From JBNJEA01 sp051745395 (GTDB taxonomy: Bacteria; Desulfobacterota; Desulfobacteria; Desulfobacterales; Desulfosalsimonadaceae), in the NCBI GenBank assembly GCA_051745395.1, contig JBNJEA010000015.1:1-34249 (forward strand): a DNA stretch of 34,249 nucleotides. Reading direction: 5' to 3'. A program made the position numbers and the translations under genes. Positions 7,345 through 15,577 of this stretch are shown piece by piece. The first letter of the stretch is position 1, and each line of letters begins with the position of its first letter. The notes beneath the pieces are model-generated. The model was not told the DNA's origin. It saw only the letters and a list, made by a program, of their open reading frames with translations, and did not search any database.

Positions 7345-8195
7345 GTTAAACCTCCTTTTCCCGCCACGGTTTGACTTGCCGCCTCTGCGGGTCTGGCCAC
7401 AACCCGATCCGGGTTTTTCAAATCCATTTCATAAAACTGCCGATCATCTGCTGACGGTTTCATATGGGCACAAATTTTTTCAAATCTCCGGTATTTTTTT
7501 TTATAATCACCGTAGCCCAGCGTGATCACCGCGAGCCTGTCTTCTGTTGTAAGGGTCAATCCCATCTGCTCGTCCACAATGATCTTTTCGATCTCTTGAT
7601 TCGGCAGGGGACTGCCGGGCCGGCTGCCGAGCCGCAGCACCGCCATGACCGAGGAAAAGGCTTTGGCGTGCTGCTGATCGCGGCCTTTCCACTCGGGGTA
7701 ATTTACGCCCTTGATGACCGGCAAAGCGGGAAACCGCTCTTTTTCGGTTTCCTTGAAAATCGCCCCCTCGGTATTGATTAAAAACATGCGGCCCAGGTCA
7801 ATGATGGCCAGGGGCTGATGCTCGTCGATCCGAATCGTTATGGCCGACGGCAGATCGCGCCGGATATCGGCATCGGCAATCCATGGCTCGGAAATCAGTC
7901 GTTTTCTCACGGAGGTCAGATTGACGGATAAAATATTGACCCCTTCCCAGATATGGGCGACTTTCTGGATCGCCACCGGATCGAGCCGATCGGTACCTTC
8001 AACGGTGACTTTCTCGGCGCGGAAATAATCGCACTGGGTAACCCAGTCGTGGCTGAACACAAACAGCAGGCTCATGCCGATAATGACCGCCCCGCCGGTC
8101 ATCGCCTGTGCGATGAGGGCGATCGGCCGGCGCCGGTTTTGCGATGCCTCCGTATTCGGATTCTGATAACGGTTTTTCCGATTTCGCTTAGTCAC
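7341..8195 (-). CDS. ftsQ: Cell division protein FtsQ
   Basis: Bitopic divisome protein that links early and late division proteins and controls FtsWI activity together with FtsB/FtsL. A basic cytoplasmic tail is followed by one membrane helix (ALIAQAMTGGAVIIGMSLLFVF), then a periplasmic POTRA domain beginning with FRAEKVTVEG and the FtsQ beta domain. The start is uncertain. A GTG at 8195 or TTG at 8198 overlaps the murB stop and lies 9-12 bases after GGAAG; upstream in-frame ATGs at 8228 and 8264 lack a ribosome binding site. With GTG the product is 284 residues, normal for the family. It sits between murB and ftsA; the ddl gene often found here is absent. Confidence 0.93.
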   Translation of the reverse strand: MTKRNRKNRYQNPNTEASQNRRRPIALIAQAMTGGAVIIGMSLLFVFSHDWVTQCDYFRAEKVTVEGTDRLDPVAIQKVAHIWEGVNILSVNLTSVRKRLISEPWIADADIRRDLPSAITIRIDEHQPLAIIDLGRMFLINTEGAIFKETEKERFPALPVIKGVNYPEWKGRDQQHAKAFSSVMAVLRLGSRPGSPLPNQEIEKIIVDEQMGLTLTTEDRLAVITLGYGDYKKKYRRFEKICAHMKPSADDRQFYEMDLKNPDRVVARPAEAASQTVAGKGGLT

Positions 8196-9120
8196 CAATG
8201 ATTTTGACTTCCAGCTCAAGATACACATTAAACGTCTGGTACACGCGGTTTTGCACCGTTTCAATCAACCGGCGCATATCCGATGCCGTGGCCTGTCCCC
8301 GGTTGAGAATAAAATTGGCATGCTTTTCCGATACCACCGCATCTCCGATGCCGATCCCCTTCAACCCGGCCTGCTCAATCAACTGTCCGGCCGGATGCCC
8401 GTCGGCCGGGTTTTTAAAAAAACAACCGGCGCTCAATCCTGCGGGCTGATTTTTTTTCCGCCACTGCTGCATTTGAATTTGCTCCCGGCGCAAAACCTCA
8501 CGGTCTTTTTCGCCCAGACAGAGGCCGACGGAAACAATCACCGGCTGGGCCGCTTGGTCGCCCCATTGCAGCCCCCTGTAGGAAAAGCAAAGCCGGTCCG
8601 CGGTCACGGTTTCAATGGCATCCGGCCCCGTCGCCATCCGGATGTCGGAAATGACCGAGGCCATATCACCGCGGCTGGTGCCGGCGTTCATAACAGCCGC
8701 ACCGCCCACAGTGCCGGGGATTCCGGTGGCAAACAGCATCCCGGCCAAGCCGTTTTCGACGGCATACCGGCACAGAGCGCTCAGCCGGGCGCCGCCGCCG
8801 GCTCTCACCATTGCCTGCTCATTGTCGCGGCGCTCGATTGCAATCTCTGCAAACCCTTTGCCCAAGTCCACCACCACCGCGCGAAGGCCGGCATCGCCCA
8901 CCAGCAGGTTGGTCCCGCCGCCGATCACAAACCAGGCAATGCCTTCGGCGTCCAGATGCCGAAGCAGCTCCAAAAGTTGCGTTTCCGTTTCCGGCCACAC
9001 CAGCGCGTCTGCGGGCCCGCCGATTTTAAGCGACGTGTGTGCCGCCATGGGCTCGTCAAAGCGGACCCGGTCGCCGAATGTTTTTTCCAGAGCCTGTTTT
9101 ATGGTCGCCGGAAGAGCCAA
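8188..9120 (-). CDS. murB: UDP-N-acetylenolpyruvoylglucosamine reductase MurB
   Basis: FAD-dependent, NADPH-using reductase that makes UDP-N-acetylmuramate, the second step of peptidoglycan precursor synthesis, in the cytoplasm. The 310 residues carry the FAD-binding segments LKIGGPADAL (31-40) and GGGTNLLVGD (67-76), GIPGTVGGA (133-141), and the catalytic Tyr-Arg pair at 181-182. The proton donor position AGCFFKNP (231-238) has Cys233 in place of the E. coli serine, as in type II enzymes. SEKHANF at 264-270 supplies the catalytic Glu. The start is an unusual TTG at 9120 with CAGGAG about nine bases upstream; a nearby GTG is out of frame. It lies 17 bases after murC. Confidence 0.97.
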   Translation of the reverse strand: MALPATIKQALEKTFGDRVRFDEPMAAHTSLKIGGPADALVWPETETQLLELLRHLDAEGIAWFVIGGGTNLLVGDAGLRAVVVDLGKGFAEIAIERRDNEQAMVRAGGGARLSALCRYAVENGLAGMLFATGIPGTVGGAAVMNAGTSRGDMASVISDIRMATGPDAIETVTADRLCFSYRGLQWGDQAAQPVIVSVGLCLGEKDREVLRREQIQMQQWRKKNQPAGLSAGCFFKNPADGHPAGQLIEQAGLKGIGIGDAVVSEKHANFILNRGQATASDMRRLIETVQNRVYQTFNVYLELEVKIIGD

Positions 9121-9137
9121 AACCGATCACTCCTGTC

Positions 9138-10526
9138 TCAAGAACGGTCCGAATCGTTTTCGAGTCTGGCAAGCAATGTTTCGCCCACCTGCCAGACATT
9201 GCCGGCCCCCAGGGTCAAAACCAGGTCGTCGGCCCGGATGGTATCGAGTAAATACGCCACCGCGGCATCCTTGTCGTCGGCCGTGTACACCGCCCTGTGG
9301 CCGTGGGCGGTAATACCGGCGGCCAGCGCCCGGTGATTGACCCCTTCGATGGCCGGCTCATTGGCCGAATAGACCGGCAGCACCAGCAACAGATCGGACT
9401 GGTAAAATGCCCGGGTAAAGGCGTCAAACAGCATCTGTGTCCGGGAATAGCGATGGGGCTGAAACACCACCACCAGCCGCCGGTCGGGCCAGCTGTTTTG
9501 GACGGCCTCAAGGGTGAGCTTGATTTCCGTGGGATGATGGCCGTAATCATCCACGATTTTGATGCCCTTGCTGTCACCCTTGACCTCCATTCGCCGCTGG
9601 ACGCCTTCCAGGTTTTCCAGGGCCGATCGCATGGTCTCAAACGATATTTCCAGTTCATGGCCCACCACAACGGAGGCCAGGGCGTTGGCCACATTATGGC
9701 GGCCCGGCAAATTCAGCCGGATCTCGCCGAGCCGGTCGCCGTCGTGATAGACGGAAAAACAGGTGCGTCCGCCGTCGAAATAGATATTGGCGGCCTGGAA
9801 ATCGGCCTGCACGCTTTGGCCGTAGGTAATGTAGCGCTTCTTGATATGCGGAATCAGGGCCTGGACATGCTCGTTGTCCAGACAGAGCACGGCCAGCCCG
9901 TAAAAGGGAATCCGGTCGATAAAATCAAGAAACACGTTCTTGATGGCCGCAATGTCTTTATAAAAATCCAGATGCTCCAGGTCGATATTGGTGACCACGG
10001 CAATAGCCGGGTTGAACTTCAAAAACGAGCCGTCGCTTTCATCGGCCTCGGCCACGATGAAATCGCCCTGCCCCAGCACGGCGTTGGTGCCGATGCTTTT
10101 GAGCTTGCCGCCGATCACCACGGTCGGATCCAGTCCCCCGGCGCCGAGCACCCCCGACAACATCGACGTCGTCGAGGTCTTGCCGTGGGCGCCGGCCACG
10201 GCCACGCTGTATTTCAGGCGCATGAGCTCGGCCAGCATCTCCGCCCGGGGAATCACCGGGATCGATTGCGCCATGGCCGCCCCCGCCTCGGGATTATCCG
10301 AGCCGATGGCCGAAGAGGTGACCACCACGTCCACGTCCTTTATATGGTCGGCATGGTGGCCCGTATAGATGGTGCCGCCCAGATGCTGGAGCCGATCGGT
10401 GACATCGGTTCTGGCGATATCGGAACCGGAGACCCGGTAGCCCAGGTTTAACAGCAGTTCGGCAATGCCGCTCATGCCGATGCCGCCGATGCCGACGAAA
10501 AATATGTGATACTGTTTGCGATACAT
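9138..10526 (-). CDS. murC: UDP-N-acetylmuramate-L-alanine ligase MurC
   Basis: ATP-dependent ligase that adds L-alanine to UDP-MurNAc, the first amino acid of the stem peptide. The N-terminal nucleotide-binding fold starts FVGIGGIGMSGIAELL (10-25). The ATP P-loop is GAHGKTST (112-119), and the central domain contains ADESDGSFL and DIEHLD-type segments (seen as NIDLEHLDFY). The C-terminal domain has DDYGHHPTEI and FQPHRYSRT. The length of 462 residues is normal. The ATG at 10526 is only one base after the murG stop, and AGGG lies about seven bases upstream within the end of murG, so translation is probably coupled. Confidence 0.98.
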   Translation of the reverse strand: MYRKQYHIFFVGIGGIGMSGIAELLLNLGYRVSGSDIARTDVTDRLQHLGGTIYTGHHADHIKDVDVVVTSSAIGSDNPEAGAAMAQSIPVIPRAEMLAELMRLKYSVAVAGAHGKTSTTSMLSGVLGAGGLDPTVVIGGKLKSIGTNAVLGQGDFIVAEADESDGSFLKFNPAIAVVTNIDLEHLDFYKDIAAIKNVFLDFIDRIPFYGLAVLCLDNEHVQALIPHIKKRYITYGQSVQADFQAANIYFDGGRTCFSVYHDGDRLGEIRLNLPGRHNVANALASVVVGHELEISFETMRSALENLEGVQRRMEVKGDSKGIKIVDDYGHHPTEIKLTLEAVQNSWPDRRLVVVFQPHRYSRTQMLFDAFTRAFYQSDLLLVLPVYSANEPAIEGVNHRALAAGITAHGHRAVYTADDKDAAVAYLLDTIRADDLVLTLGAGNVWQVGETLLARLENDSDRS

Positions 10527-10527
10527 C

Positions 10528-11700
10528 CTATTGCCCTATGGTTTTATCCGCGTCCCGGCGGAAATTTTTCCCCGCCAGGGCGCATAGGTCTTCGGCGATG
10601 ACCGAGGCCGCATCAACGGCTGCGGCATGGCTTTCGATGGCCTTTTGCATCCGCGCCAGCTCGTGCCGCGCCCCGGCGAAACGGGCCAGGCGGCCGGCCA
10701 GAAAAGGCCCGTCGAGCCGGTCTTCGCTCACCATCTCGGCGGCCCCGGCCGCAACCATGCCCTCGGCATTGGCCACCTGGTGGTTGTCTGCCGCATGGGG
10801 AAAAGGGATAAAAATCGCCGGCACGCAAGCCGCCGCCAGCTCGGCCACGGTGGTCGCCCCCGCCCGGCAGACCGCTATGTCGGCAACCCGGTAGCATTCG
10901 GCCATGTCGTCGAAAAAGGCCGAAACTTGGGCCGCTGCCCCTTTTTGGCCATAAGCCGCCCGCACCGGCTGCGCATCTGCGGTGCCGGTCTGGTGGATAA
11001 AGCAGAAATCGCTTACGTTGTCCAGGTGATCGACGGCCTCGATCACGGCTTCATTGATGCGGTGCGCCCCCTGGCTGCCGCCGAGGATCAAAACGGATAA
11101 CCGCTGTTTTTTCTCTGCATCCGGGGCGTTTTGCCGCGCACGCCCGCATTCGGCGATCTCTGTCCGGACCGGATTGCCCGTAAAGCGGACTTTTTCGCCG
11201 GCAGCGCCGATGGGGGTATCGGCAAAGGAGACGTAGATCCGATCCGCCATCCGGGCCAGCAGCCGGTTGGTCAGCCCGGGCCACCGGTTTTGCTCATGGA
11301 TGACCCGCCGGATGCCCAAAAGCTTGGCCCCGACCATGACCGGGCCCGAGGAATAGCCGCCCATGCCCATGACCACGTCGGGTGCAAACCGTCGCAAAAT
11401 ACGAATGGCGGTCACCAATCCCCGGGGCAAAATCCCCAAGGACCGCAGCTTGTGCCACAACCCCATCCCCTTGAGCCCTGCGGCCGGAATCACGGCGGTT
11501 TCAAATTCTTTTTGGCCCAAAACGGTGGTTTCAATGGCGCGGCCCGTGGTGACAAAAAGCACCCGGGCGCCCGGCATCTGCTCCATAACGGTTTCGGCCA
11601 CGGCAATGCCGGGAAACAGGTGACCGCCCGTGCCGGCGCCGGCGATTACCAGGCGGATCGGCAAACCGTGTGGATCGTATGGGGGTTGGGCGTTTTCCAT
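10528..11700 (-). CDS. murG: UDP-GlcNAc:lipid I N-acetylglucosaminyltransferase MurG
   Basis: GT-B glycosyltransferase on the inner face of the membrane that converts lipid I to lipid II. The ATG at 11700 was chosen because AAGGA lies seven bases upstream. An earlier in-frame ATG at 11718 overlaps the ftsW stop as ATGA but has no ribosome binding site. The 390-residue product contains the G-loop GAGTGGHLFPGIAVAE, the acceptor-side HEQNRWPGLTNRLL, the G-loop LILGGSQGAHRIN, HQTG, and the UDP-GlcNAc-binding region CRAGATTVAELAAA followed by PHAADNHQ. A C-terminal tail of about 15 residues is rich in charged residues. It sits between ftsW and murC. Confidence 0.97.
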   Translation of the reverse strand: MENAQPPYDPHGLPIRLVIAGAGTGGHLFPGIAVAETVMEQMPGARVLFVTTGRAIETTVLGQKEFETAVIPAAGLKGMGLWHKLRSLGILPRGLVTAIRILRRFAPDVVMGMGGYSSGPVMVGAKLLGIRRVIHEQNRWPGLTNRLLARMADRIYVSFADTPIGAAGEKVRFTGNPVRTEIAECGRARQNAPDAEKKQRLSVLILGGSQGAHRINEAVIEAVDHLDNVSDFCFIHQTGTADAQPVRAAYGQKGAAAQVSAFFDDMAECYRVADIAVCRAGATTVAELAAACVPAIFIPFPHAADNHQVANAEGMVAAGAAEMVSEDRLDGPFLAGRLARFAGARHELARMQKAIESHAAAVDAASVIAEDLCALAGKNFRRDADKTIGQ

Positions 11701-11714
11701 GGGCCGGTCCTTTC

Positions 11715-12839
11715 TCATTTATGACGCGCCAGGCTGATATTCATCAAAATCCCGATGCCCGCCAGGGTCAGCACCAGCGAGGAGCCCCCGTAGCTCAGCA
11801 GCGGCAGGGTCAGCCCCTTGGTCGGCAAAAGGCTTAAATTGACGCCCATGTTTACAACCGCCTGCAGGACAATGGCCGTGGTGATGCCAAAGGCCAGCAA
11901 AGAGCCGAAACAATCTTTGGCCGTGGCCGCGATCCGGAAACCGTGCCACATGACAACCAGATAAAGCGCCAGGACAATCAAAACCCACAGCAGCCCGCCT
12001 TCTTCGCCGATAACCGAAAAAATAAAATCCGTGTGCGGGGTGGGCAGGTAAAACAGTTTCTGGTAGCCCTGGCCGAAGCCCTTGCCGGCAAAGCCGCCGG
12101 ATCCGAATGCCATTAACGAATGAATAATCTGATACCCCTCGTCCAGGGGATACTTCCAGGGGTCTAAAAACGTGATGTAGCGTTTGAGCCGGTATTCCGC
12201 CGAAACCAGCAGCCAGGCCGCAAACGGCATCAGCAGGACACAGGCGCATATCAGGTGGGCAAACGGCACCCGGCCCGCATACATCACAACCCAGGTCAGC
12301 GCCCAGAAAATGGCGATGGTGCCGAAATCCGGCTGGAGCATGACCAGGCCGGAAAAAATCAACAGCACCAGCACGTGGGGCAGAAAACCAATGGACAGCC
12401 GGTCCACGGCCTCCTGCTTCTTGGTCAGCGAATAGGCCATAAACACGATCAATGCCAGCCGGGCAAATTCCGACGGCTGAAACGACACCCATTTCAGGCG
12501 CAGCCACCGGGTCGCACCGCCCGCCGTATGTCCCAAGCCGTCGATGGTCACGGCGCAGAGCAGCAAAACGGCAACAGCGAGGATCCCGTAGGCAAGCTGC
12601 CGATAGAGCCGGTACGGAATAAACCGGCATCCGGCCATGACCGCCAGCCCGAGGCCGGCAAAAATCAACTGCCGGATGAAAAAATGATATTCATTGCCGT
12701 ATTGGCGCAGGGCAATCTCGCTGCTGGCACTATAGACCATGACAATGCCGATGCCGGTGAGCATGAGCACCGGAAACAGCAGGAGCGGATCCAACAGCGG
12801 TGCCCTGCTTTTTTCGTTTTTGGCGCCTGTGCCCTTCAT
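11715..12839 (-). CDS. ftsW: Septal peptidoglycan glycosyltransferase FtsW (SEDS family)
   Basis: Ten-helix SEDS polymerase that builds septal glycan strands from lipid II with its partner transpeptidase FtsI, encoded six genes upstream. Seen in the 374 residues are MVYSASS (34-40), QPSEFAR (121-127), LQPDFGT (168-174), the long periplasmic loop motif GSGGFAGKGFGQG (246-258), and TPHTDFIFSVIGEEGG (267-282), where Asp271 is the expected catalytic residue. SYGGSS follows near the C-terminus. The ATG overlaps the murD stop as ATGA. The ribosome binding site is weak (AAGG), pointing to translational coupling. It was assigned as FtsW rather than RodA because of its place within dcw. Confidence 0.96.
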   Translation of the reverse strand: MKGTGAKNEKSRAPLLDPLLLFPVLMLTGIGIVMVYSASSEIALRQYGNEYHFFIRQLIFAGLGLAVMAGCRFIPYRLYRQLAYGILAVAVLLLCAVTIDGLGHTAGGATRWLRLKWVSFQPSEFARLALIVFMAYSLTKKQEAVDRLSIGFLPHVLVLLIFSGLVMLQPDFGTIAIFWALTWVVMYAGRVPFAHLICACVLLMPFAAWLLVSAEYRLKRYITFLDPWKYPLDEGYQIIHSLMAFGSGGFAGKGFGQGYQKLFYLPTPHTDFIFSVIGEEGGLLWVLIVLALYLVVMWHGFRIAATAKDCFGSLLAFGITTAIVLQAVVNMGVNLSLLPTKGLTLPLLSYGGSSLVLTLAGIGILMNISLARHK

Positions 12840-14221
12840 TTGTCTGCCTTTGCCCCGGTTTTTATCCCGGTTTCCGCCATGGAGCGGAGCGTTTGCTGGA
12901 AATCTTCGCCCCGCCGGGCGTAACTGTCATACATGTCAAAACTCGCGCACGCCGGCGACAACAGCACCGTATCGCCGGCCGTGGCCGCGGATGCCGCCAG
13001 GTAAACCGCCTCGGTCATGGTGGCCGCGTGCCGGGTATCGGCCAGATCGCCCAGGGCATCGGCGATGTTTTGCGCCGCCTCGCCGAGGACCACAATGGTT
13101 TTGACCGCCTGCTGGACTACCGGCCGCAGCCCGCTATATCCGCCGCCCTTGTCCCGGCCGCCGGCAATGAGCACCACCGGGCCGTCGACGGCCTCGATGG
13201 CCCGGGCCGCGGCATCGACATTGGTGGCCTTGGAATCGTCATAAAAGGCCACGCCGTCGATGGTGGCCACGTATTGCATCCGGTGAAAATCGGGGACAAA
13301 CCCGCGCAGCCCGTCGAACAAGCCCGCGGTATCGCCCCCGGCCGCAAGGGCCGCCAGCGCTGCTGCGGCCGCGTTTTCCCGGTTGTGCCGGCCCACCAGC
13401 GGGATATCGGCATCCCGGATCCGAATTTCGCCGGTCTCGGGCATCCGGAGGGTAACGCCCGTATCGTCGATAAAAGCCCCGCATTCGCAGCCGGCTTCGG
13501 GATAAAAAAAACATTTCCGCCCGACAGCGTCGGCAGACACGCGGACCACGGCGGCATCTGCACCGTTTAGCACCGCGGTATCTCCGGGCTGCTGGTTTTC
13601 AAACAACCGCGCCTTCGACCTTGCATAGGCGTCAAAATCGGCATACCGGTCGAGATGATCGGCCGTGATGTTGAGCAACACCCCCACGCGTGGGCGGAAA
13701 TCGACAATGGTATCGAGCTGGAAACTGCTGATTTCGGCGACCACCGCATCCGCGGCATGGTTGCCGTCGGCGTAGGCGATTAACGGCGTGCCGATGTTTC
13801 CGCCGACAAACACATCAACGCCCGAGGCCGAAAGCATTTCTCCGATCAAGGCGGTGACCGTGGACTTGCCGTTGGTCCCGGTGACTGCCACAATGGGGGC
13901 GCTGATGAAATGCCAGGCCAGCTCGATTTCGCCGATCACCGCAACACCCGCTGCTTTTGCAGCTGCAATGGGCGCAATTGTATGGGCCACACCCGGGCTG
14001 ACCACGACCATGTCGGCAGCGGTAAAGGTTTTTTCGTTATGACCGCCGAGTTCGAGGCGGACCGGCAACTGCGCCAGCCGGCCGGTCGCATCACCGAGGG
14101 CATCGGCCGGGTTGCGGTCCGTGGCCGTAACGGCCGCCCCCCGGTTGACCAGAAACCGGCAAAGGGCCTCACCGGTCTTTCCCAGCCCGACGACCACGAT
14201 ATGTTTGTTTGCAAACTCCAT
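12836..14221 (-). CDS. murD: UDP-N-acetylmuramoylalanine-D-glutamate ligase MurD
   Basis: Cytoplasmic ATP-dependent ligase that adds D-glutamate to UDP-MurNAc-L-Ala. The 461 residues begin with the UDP-binding Rossmann motif VVVGLGKTGEAL (9-20). They contain the ATP P-loop GTNGKST (115-121), EISSFQLD with NITADHLDRY in the central domain, and DDSKATNVDAA followed by AGGRDKGG in the C-terminal domain, all typical of MurD. It lies 14 bases after mraY and overlaps ftsW by four bases. The gene is notably GC-rich, like its neighbours. Confidence 0.98.
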   Translation of the reverse strand: MEFANKHIVVVGLGKTGEALCRFLVNRGAAVTATDRNPADALGDATGRLAQLPVRLELGGHNEKTFTAADMVVVSPGVAHTIAPIAAAKAAGVAVIGEIELAWHFISAPIVAVTGTNGKSTVTALIGEMLSASGVDVFVGGNIGTPLIAYADGNHAADAVVAEISSFQLDTIVDFRPRVGVLLNITADHLDRYADFDAYARSKARLFENQQPGDTAVLNGADAAVVRVSADAVGRKCFFYPEAGCECGAFIDDTGVTLRMPETGEIRIRDADIPLVGRHNRENAAAAALAALAAGGDTAGLFDGLRGFVPDFHRMQYVATIDGVAFYDDSKATNVDAAARAIEAVDGPVVLIAGGRDKGGGYSGLRPVVQQAVKTIVVLGEAAQNIADALGDLADTRHAATMTEAVYLAASAATAGDTVLLSPACASFDMYDSYARRGEDFQQTLRSMAETGIKTGAKADK

Positions 14222-14235
14222 GAAAACAACTTTAC

Positions 14236-15315
14236 CTATCGAAGCTTTAAGGTGCTCAATGAGATCAGGGCAAACAAAATGGCCACAATCCAGAACCGCA
14301 CAATGACTTTGGGTTCGGCCCAGCCCTTTAGCTCAAAATGGTGGTGCAGCGGCGCCATTTTAAAAATCCGGCGGCCGCCGGTGAGCTTGAAATACCCCAC
14401 CTGCAAAATCACCGACAAGGCCTCCATGACAAACACCCCGCCGACGATTAGCATCAAAATCTCCTGTTTGGTGATAATGGCCACGGTGCCCAGGGTGCCG
14501 CCGAGCGGCAATGACCCCACATCGCCCATAAACACCTGCGCGGGATAGGCATTGAACCACAAAAACCCCAGCCCGGCACCGGCCAGGGCCCCGCACAATA
14601 TGGTGACCTCGCCGCAGCCGGCCACGTAGTTGATCTGAAGATAATCGGCAATCCGGATATGGCCGGCCACATAGGCAAACAACATGTAGGTGGCCGATGC
14701 AATGATCACCGGCCCGATGGCCAGCCCGTCCAGGCCGTCGGTCAGGTTGACCGCGTTGGAGGTGCCCACGATAATCAGGATGGCAAACAGGATGTAGCCC
14801 GCCCCGAGCTCCGGCGAAAACGTCTTGACAAACGGAATGGTGATCCGGCTCGAAAACTCGGGATGGGTATAGAGCAACACCCCGGCGGTGCCGGCAATGG
14901 CGATCTGGATGCCGAACTTGCTCCACGCCCGCAACCCCCGGTTGCGCTTGCGGATCTGCATCAGGTAATCATCATAGAAGCCGAGGGCAAAAAGGCTTAC
15001 CGCCACAAACAAGACGATCCATACATAGGTGCTTGACAGATCGACCCACAGCAGCGTTGCCGCCACCACGGCCAGCATGATCAACACACCGCCCATGGTG
15101 GGCGTGCCCGCCTTGTCCTGGTGCGATGACGGCCCCAGCCGTCGGATATACTGGCCGATCTGCTTTTCGCTCAACCAGGCGATGACCCGCGGGCCCAGCA
15201 CGAAACAGAGCAGAAAAGCGGTCAGACCGGCGCAGATCGTTCGAAACGTGATGTAACGAAAGACGTTTAGCACCGAAAATTCGGCATGAAGACCGTATAG
15301 TAAATGATAAAGCAT
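14236..15315 (-). CDS. mraY: Phospho-N-acetylmuramoyl-pentapeptide transferase MraY
   Basis: Integral membrane enzyme that transfers phospho-MurNAc-pentapeptide to undecaprenyl phosphate to form lipid I. The 359 residues show KAGTPTMGG (68-76), the Mg2+-binding aspartates in GFYDDY (112-117), NAVNLTDGLDGLA, FMGDVGSLPLGG and the C-terminal LHHHFELKGW. About ten membrane helices are visible. The start ATG at 15315 has only a poor ribosome binding site (GGAT). The gene is separated from murF by 262 bases that hold two facing 7-base repeat arrays, the only large gap inside this dcw operon upstream of ftsA. Expression may therefore depend on how the polymerase and ribosomes deal with that spacer. 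Confidence 0.98.
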   Translation of the reverse strand: MLYHLLYGLHAEFSVLNVFRYITFRTICAGLTAFLLCFVLGPRVIAWLSEKQIGQYIRRLGPSSHQDKAGTPTMGGVLIMLAVVAATLLWVDLSSTYVWIVLFVAVSLFALGFYDDYLMQIRKRNRGLRAWSKFGIQIAIAGTAGVLLYTHPEFSSRITIPFVKTFSPELGAGYILFAILIIVGTSNAVNLTDGLDGLAIGPVIIASATYMLFAYVAGHIRIADYLQINYVAGCGEVTILCGALAGAGLGFLWFNAYPAQVFMGDVGSLPLGGTLGTVAIITKQEILMLIVGGVFVMEALSVILQVGYFKLTGGRRIFKMAPLHHHFELKGWAEPKVIVRFWIVAILFALISLSTLKLR

Positions 15316-15344
15316 TGGTTAATCCGCTACCGCTGTTAGAAATC

Positions 15345-15449
15345 AAAGTTTAAGGTTTAAGGTTTAAGGTTTAAGGTTTGAGGCTTGAGGTTCAGGGTTC
15401 AGGGCTCAGGGTTTGAGGTTCAAGGTTCAGGGTTTGAGGTTTAGGGTCT
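15345..15449. repeat. Heptamer tandem array, left half (consensus RAGGTTY, 15 units)
   Basis: Fifteen consecutive 7-base units, with no indel, fill 105 bases. The units nearest mraY are identical (AAGGTTT, four in a row after a first AAAGTTT). Further in they diverge to GAGGCTT, GAGGTTC, AGGGTTC, AGGGCTC, AGGGTTT and AGGGTCT. The phase is kept throughout. The array begins 30 bases upstream of the mraY start codon and ends at a 22-base non-repeat spacer (15450-15471), beyond which a second array reads in the opposite orientation. Confidence 0.9.
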
Positions 15450-15471
15450 ATAGTAGCGGCTTCTCGGTGGC

Positions 15472-15576
15472 ACCTTATGCCTTACACCTTATACCCTGCA
15501 CCTTTTACCTTACGCCTTAAACCTTATACCTTACACCTTACACCTTACACCCTATACCCTATACCTTTTACCTTCT
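15472..15576. repeat. Heptamer tandem array, right half (consensus RCCYTWY, 15 units)
   Basis: Fifteen 7-base units in perfect phase, mostly ACCTTAC and ACCTTAT, with variants GCCTTAC, ACCCTGC, ACCTTTT, GCCTTAA and ACCCTAT. The reverse complement of the unit, rotated, is AAGGTGT or AAGGTAT, so it matches the left array (AAGGTTT) at about six of seven positions in inverted orientation. The array stops one base before the murF stop codon. Together the two arrays and their 22-base spacer could fold into a long imperfect hairpin in the murF-mraY transcript. Open frames reading through it on the plus strand are a by-product of the repeat. Confidence 0.9.
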
Positions 15577-15577
15577 T

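Noticed and set aside
8251..9336. Long plus-strand open frame (361 codons) antisense to murB
   Set aside because: It runs opposite to a clear MurB and into murC, and shows no recognisable protein features.
9297..10451. Long plus-strand open frame (384 codons) antisense to murC
   Set aside because: The translation is rich in G, H, Q and D with no domain or membrane pattern, typical of the reverse frame of a GC-rich gene; the minus-strand MurC has every family motif.
15345..15576. CRISPR array interpretation of the repeats
   Set aside because: The units are 7 bases and directly adjacent with no spacers, unlike CRISPR repeats of about 24-37 bases separated by unique spacers; no cas genes are present.
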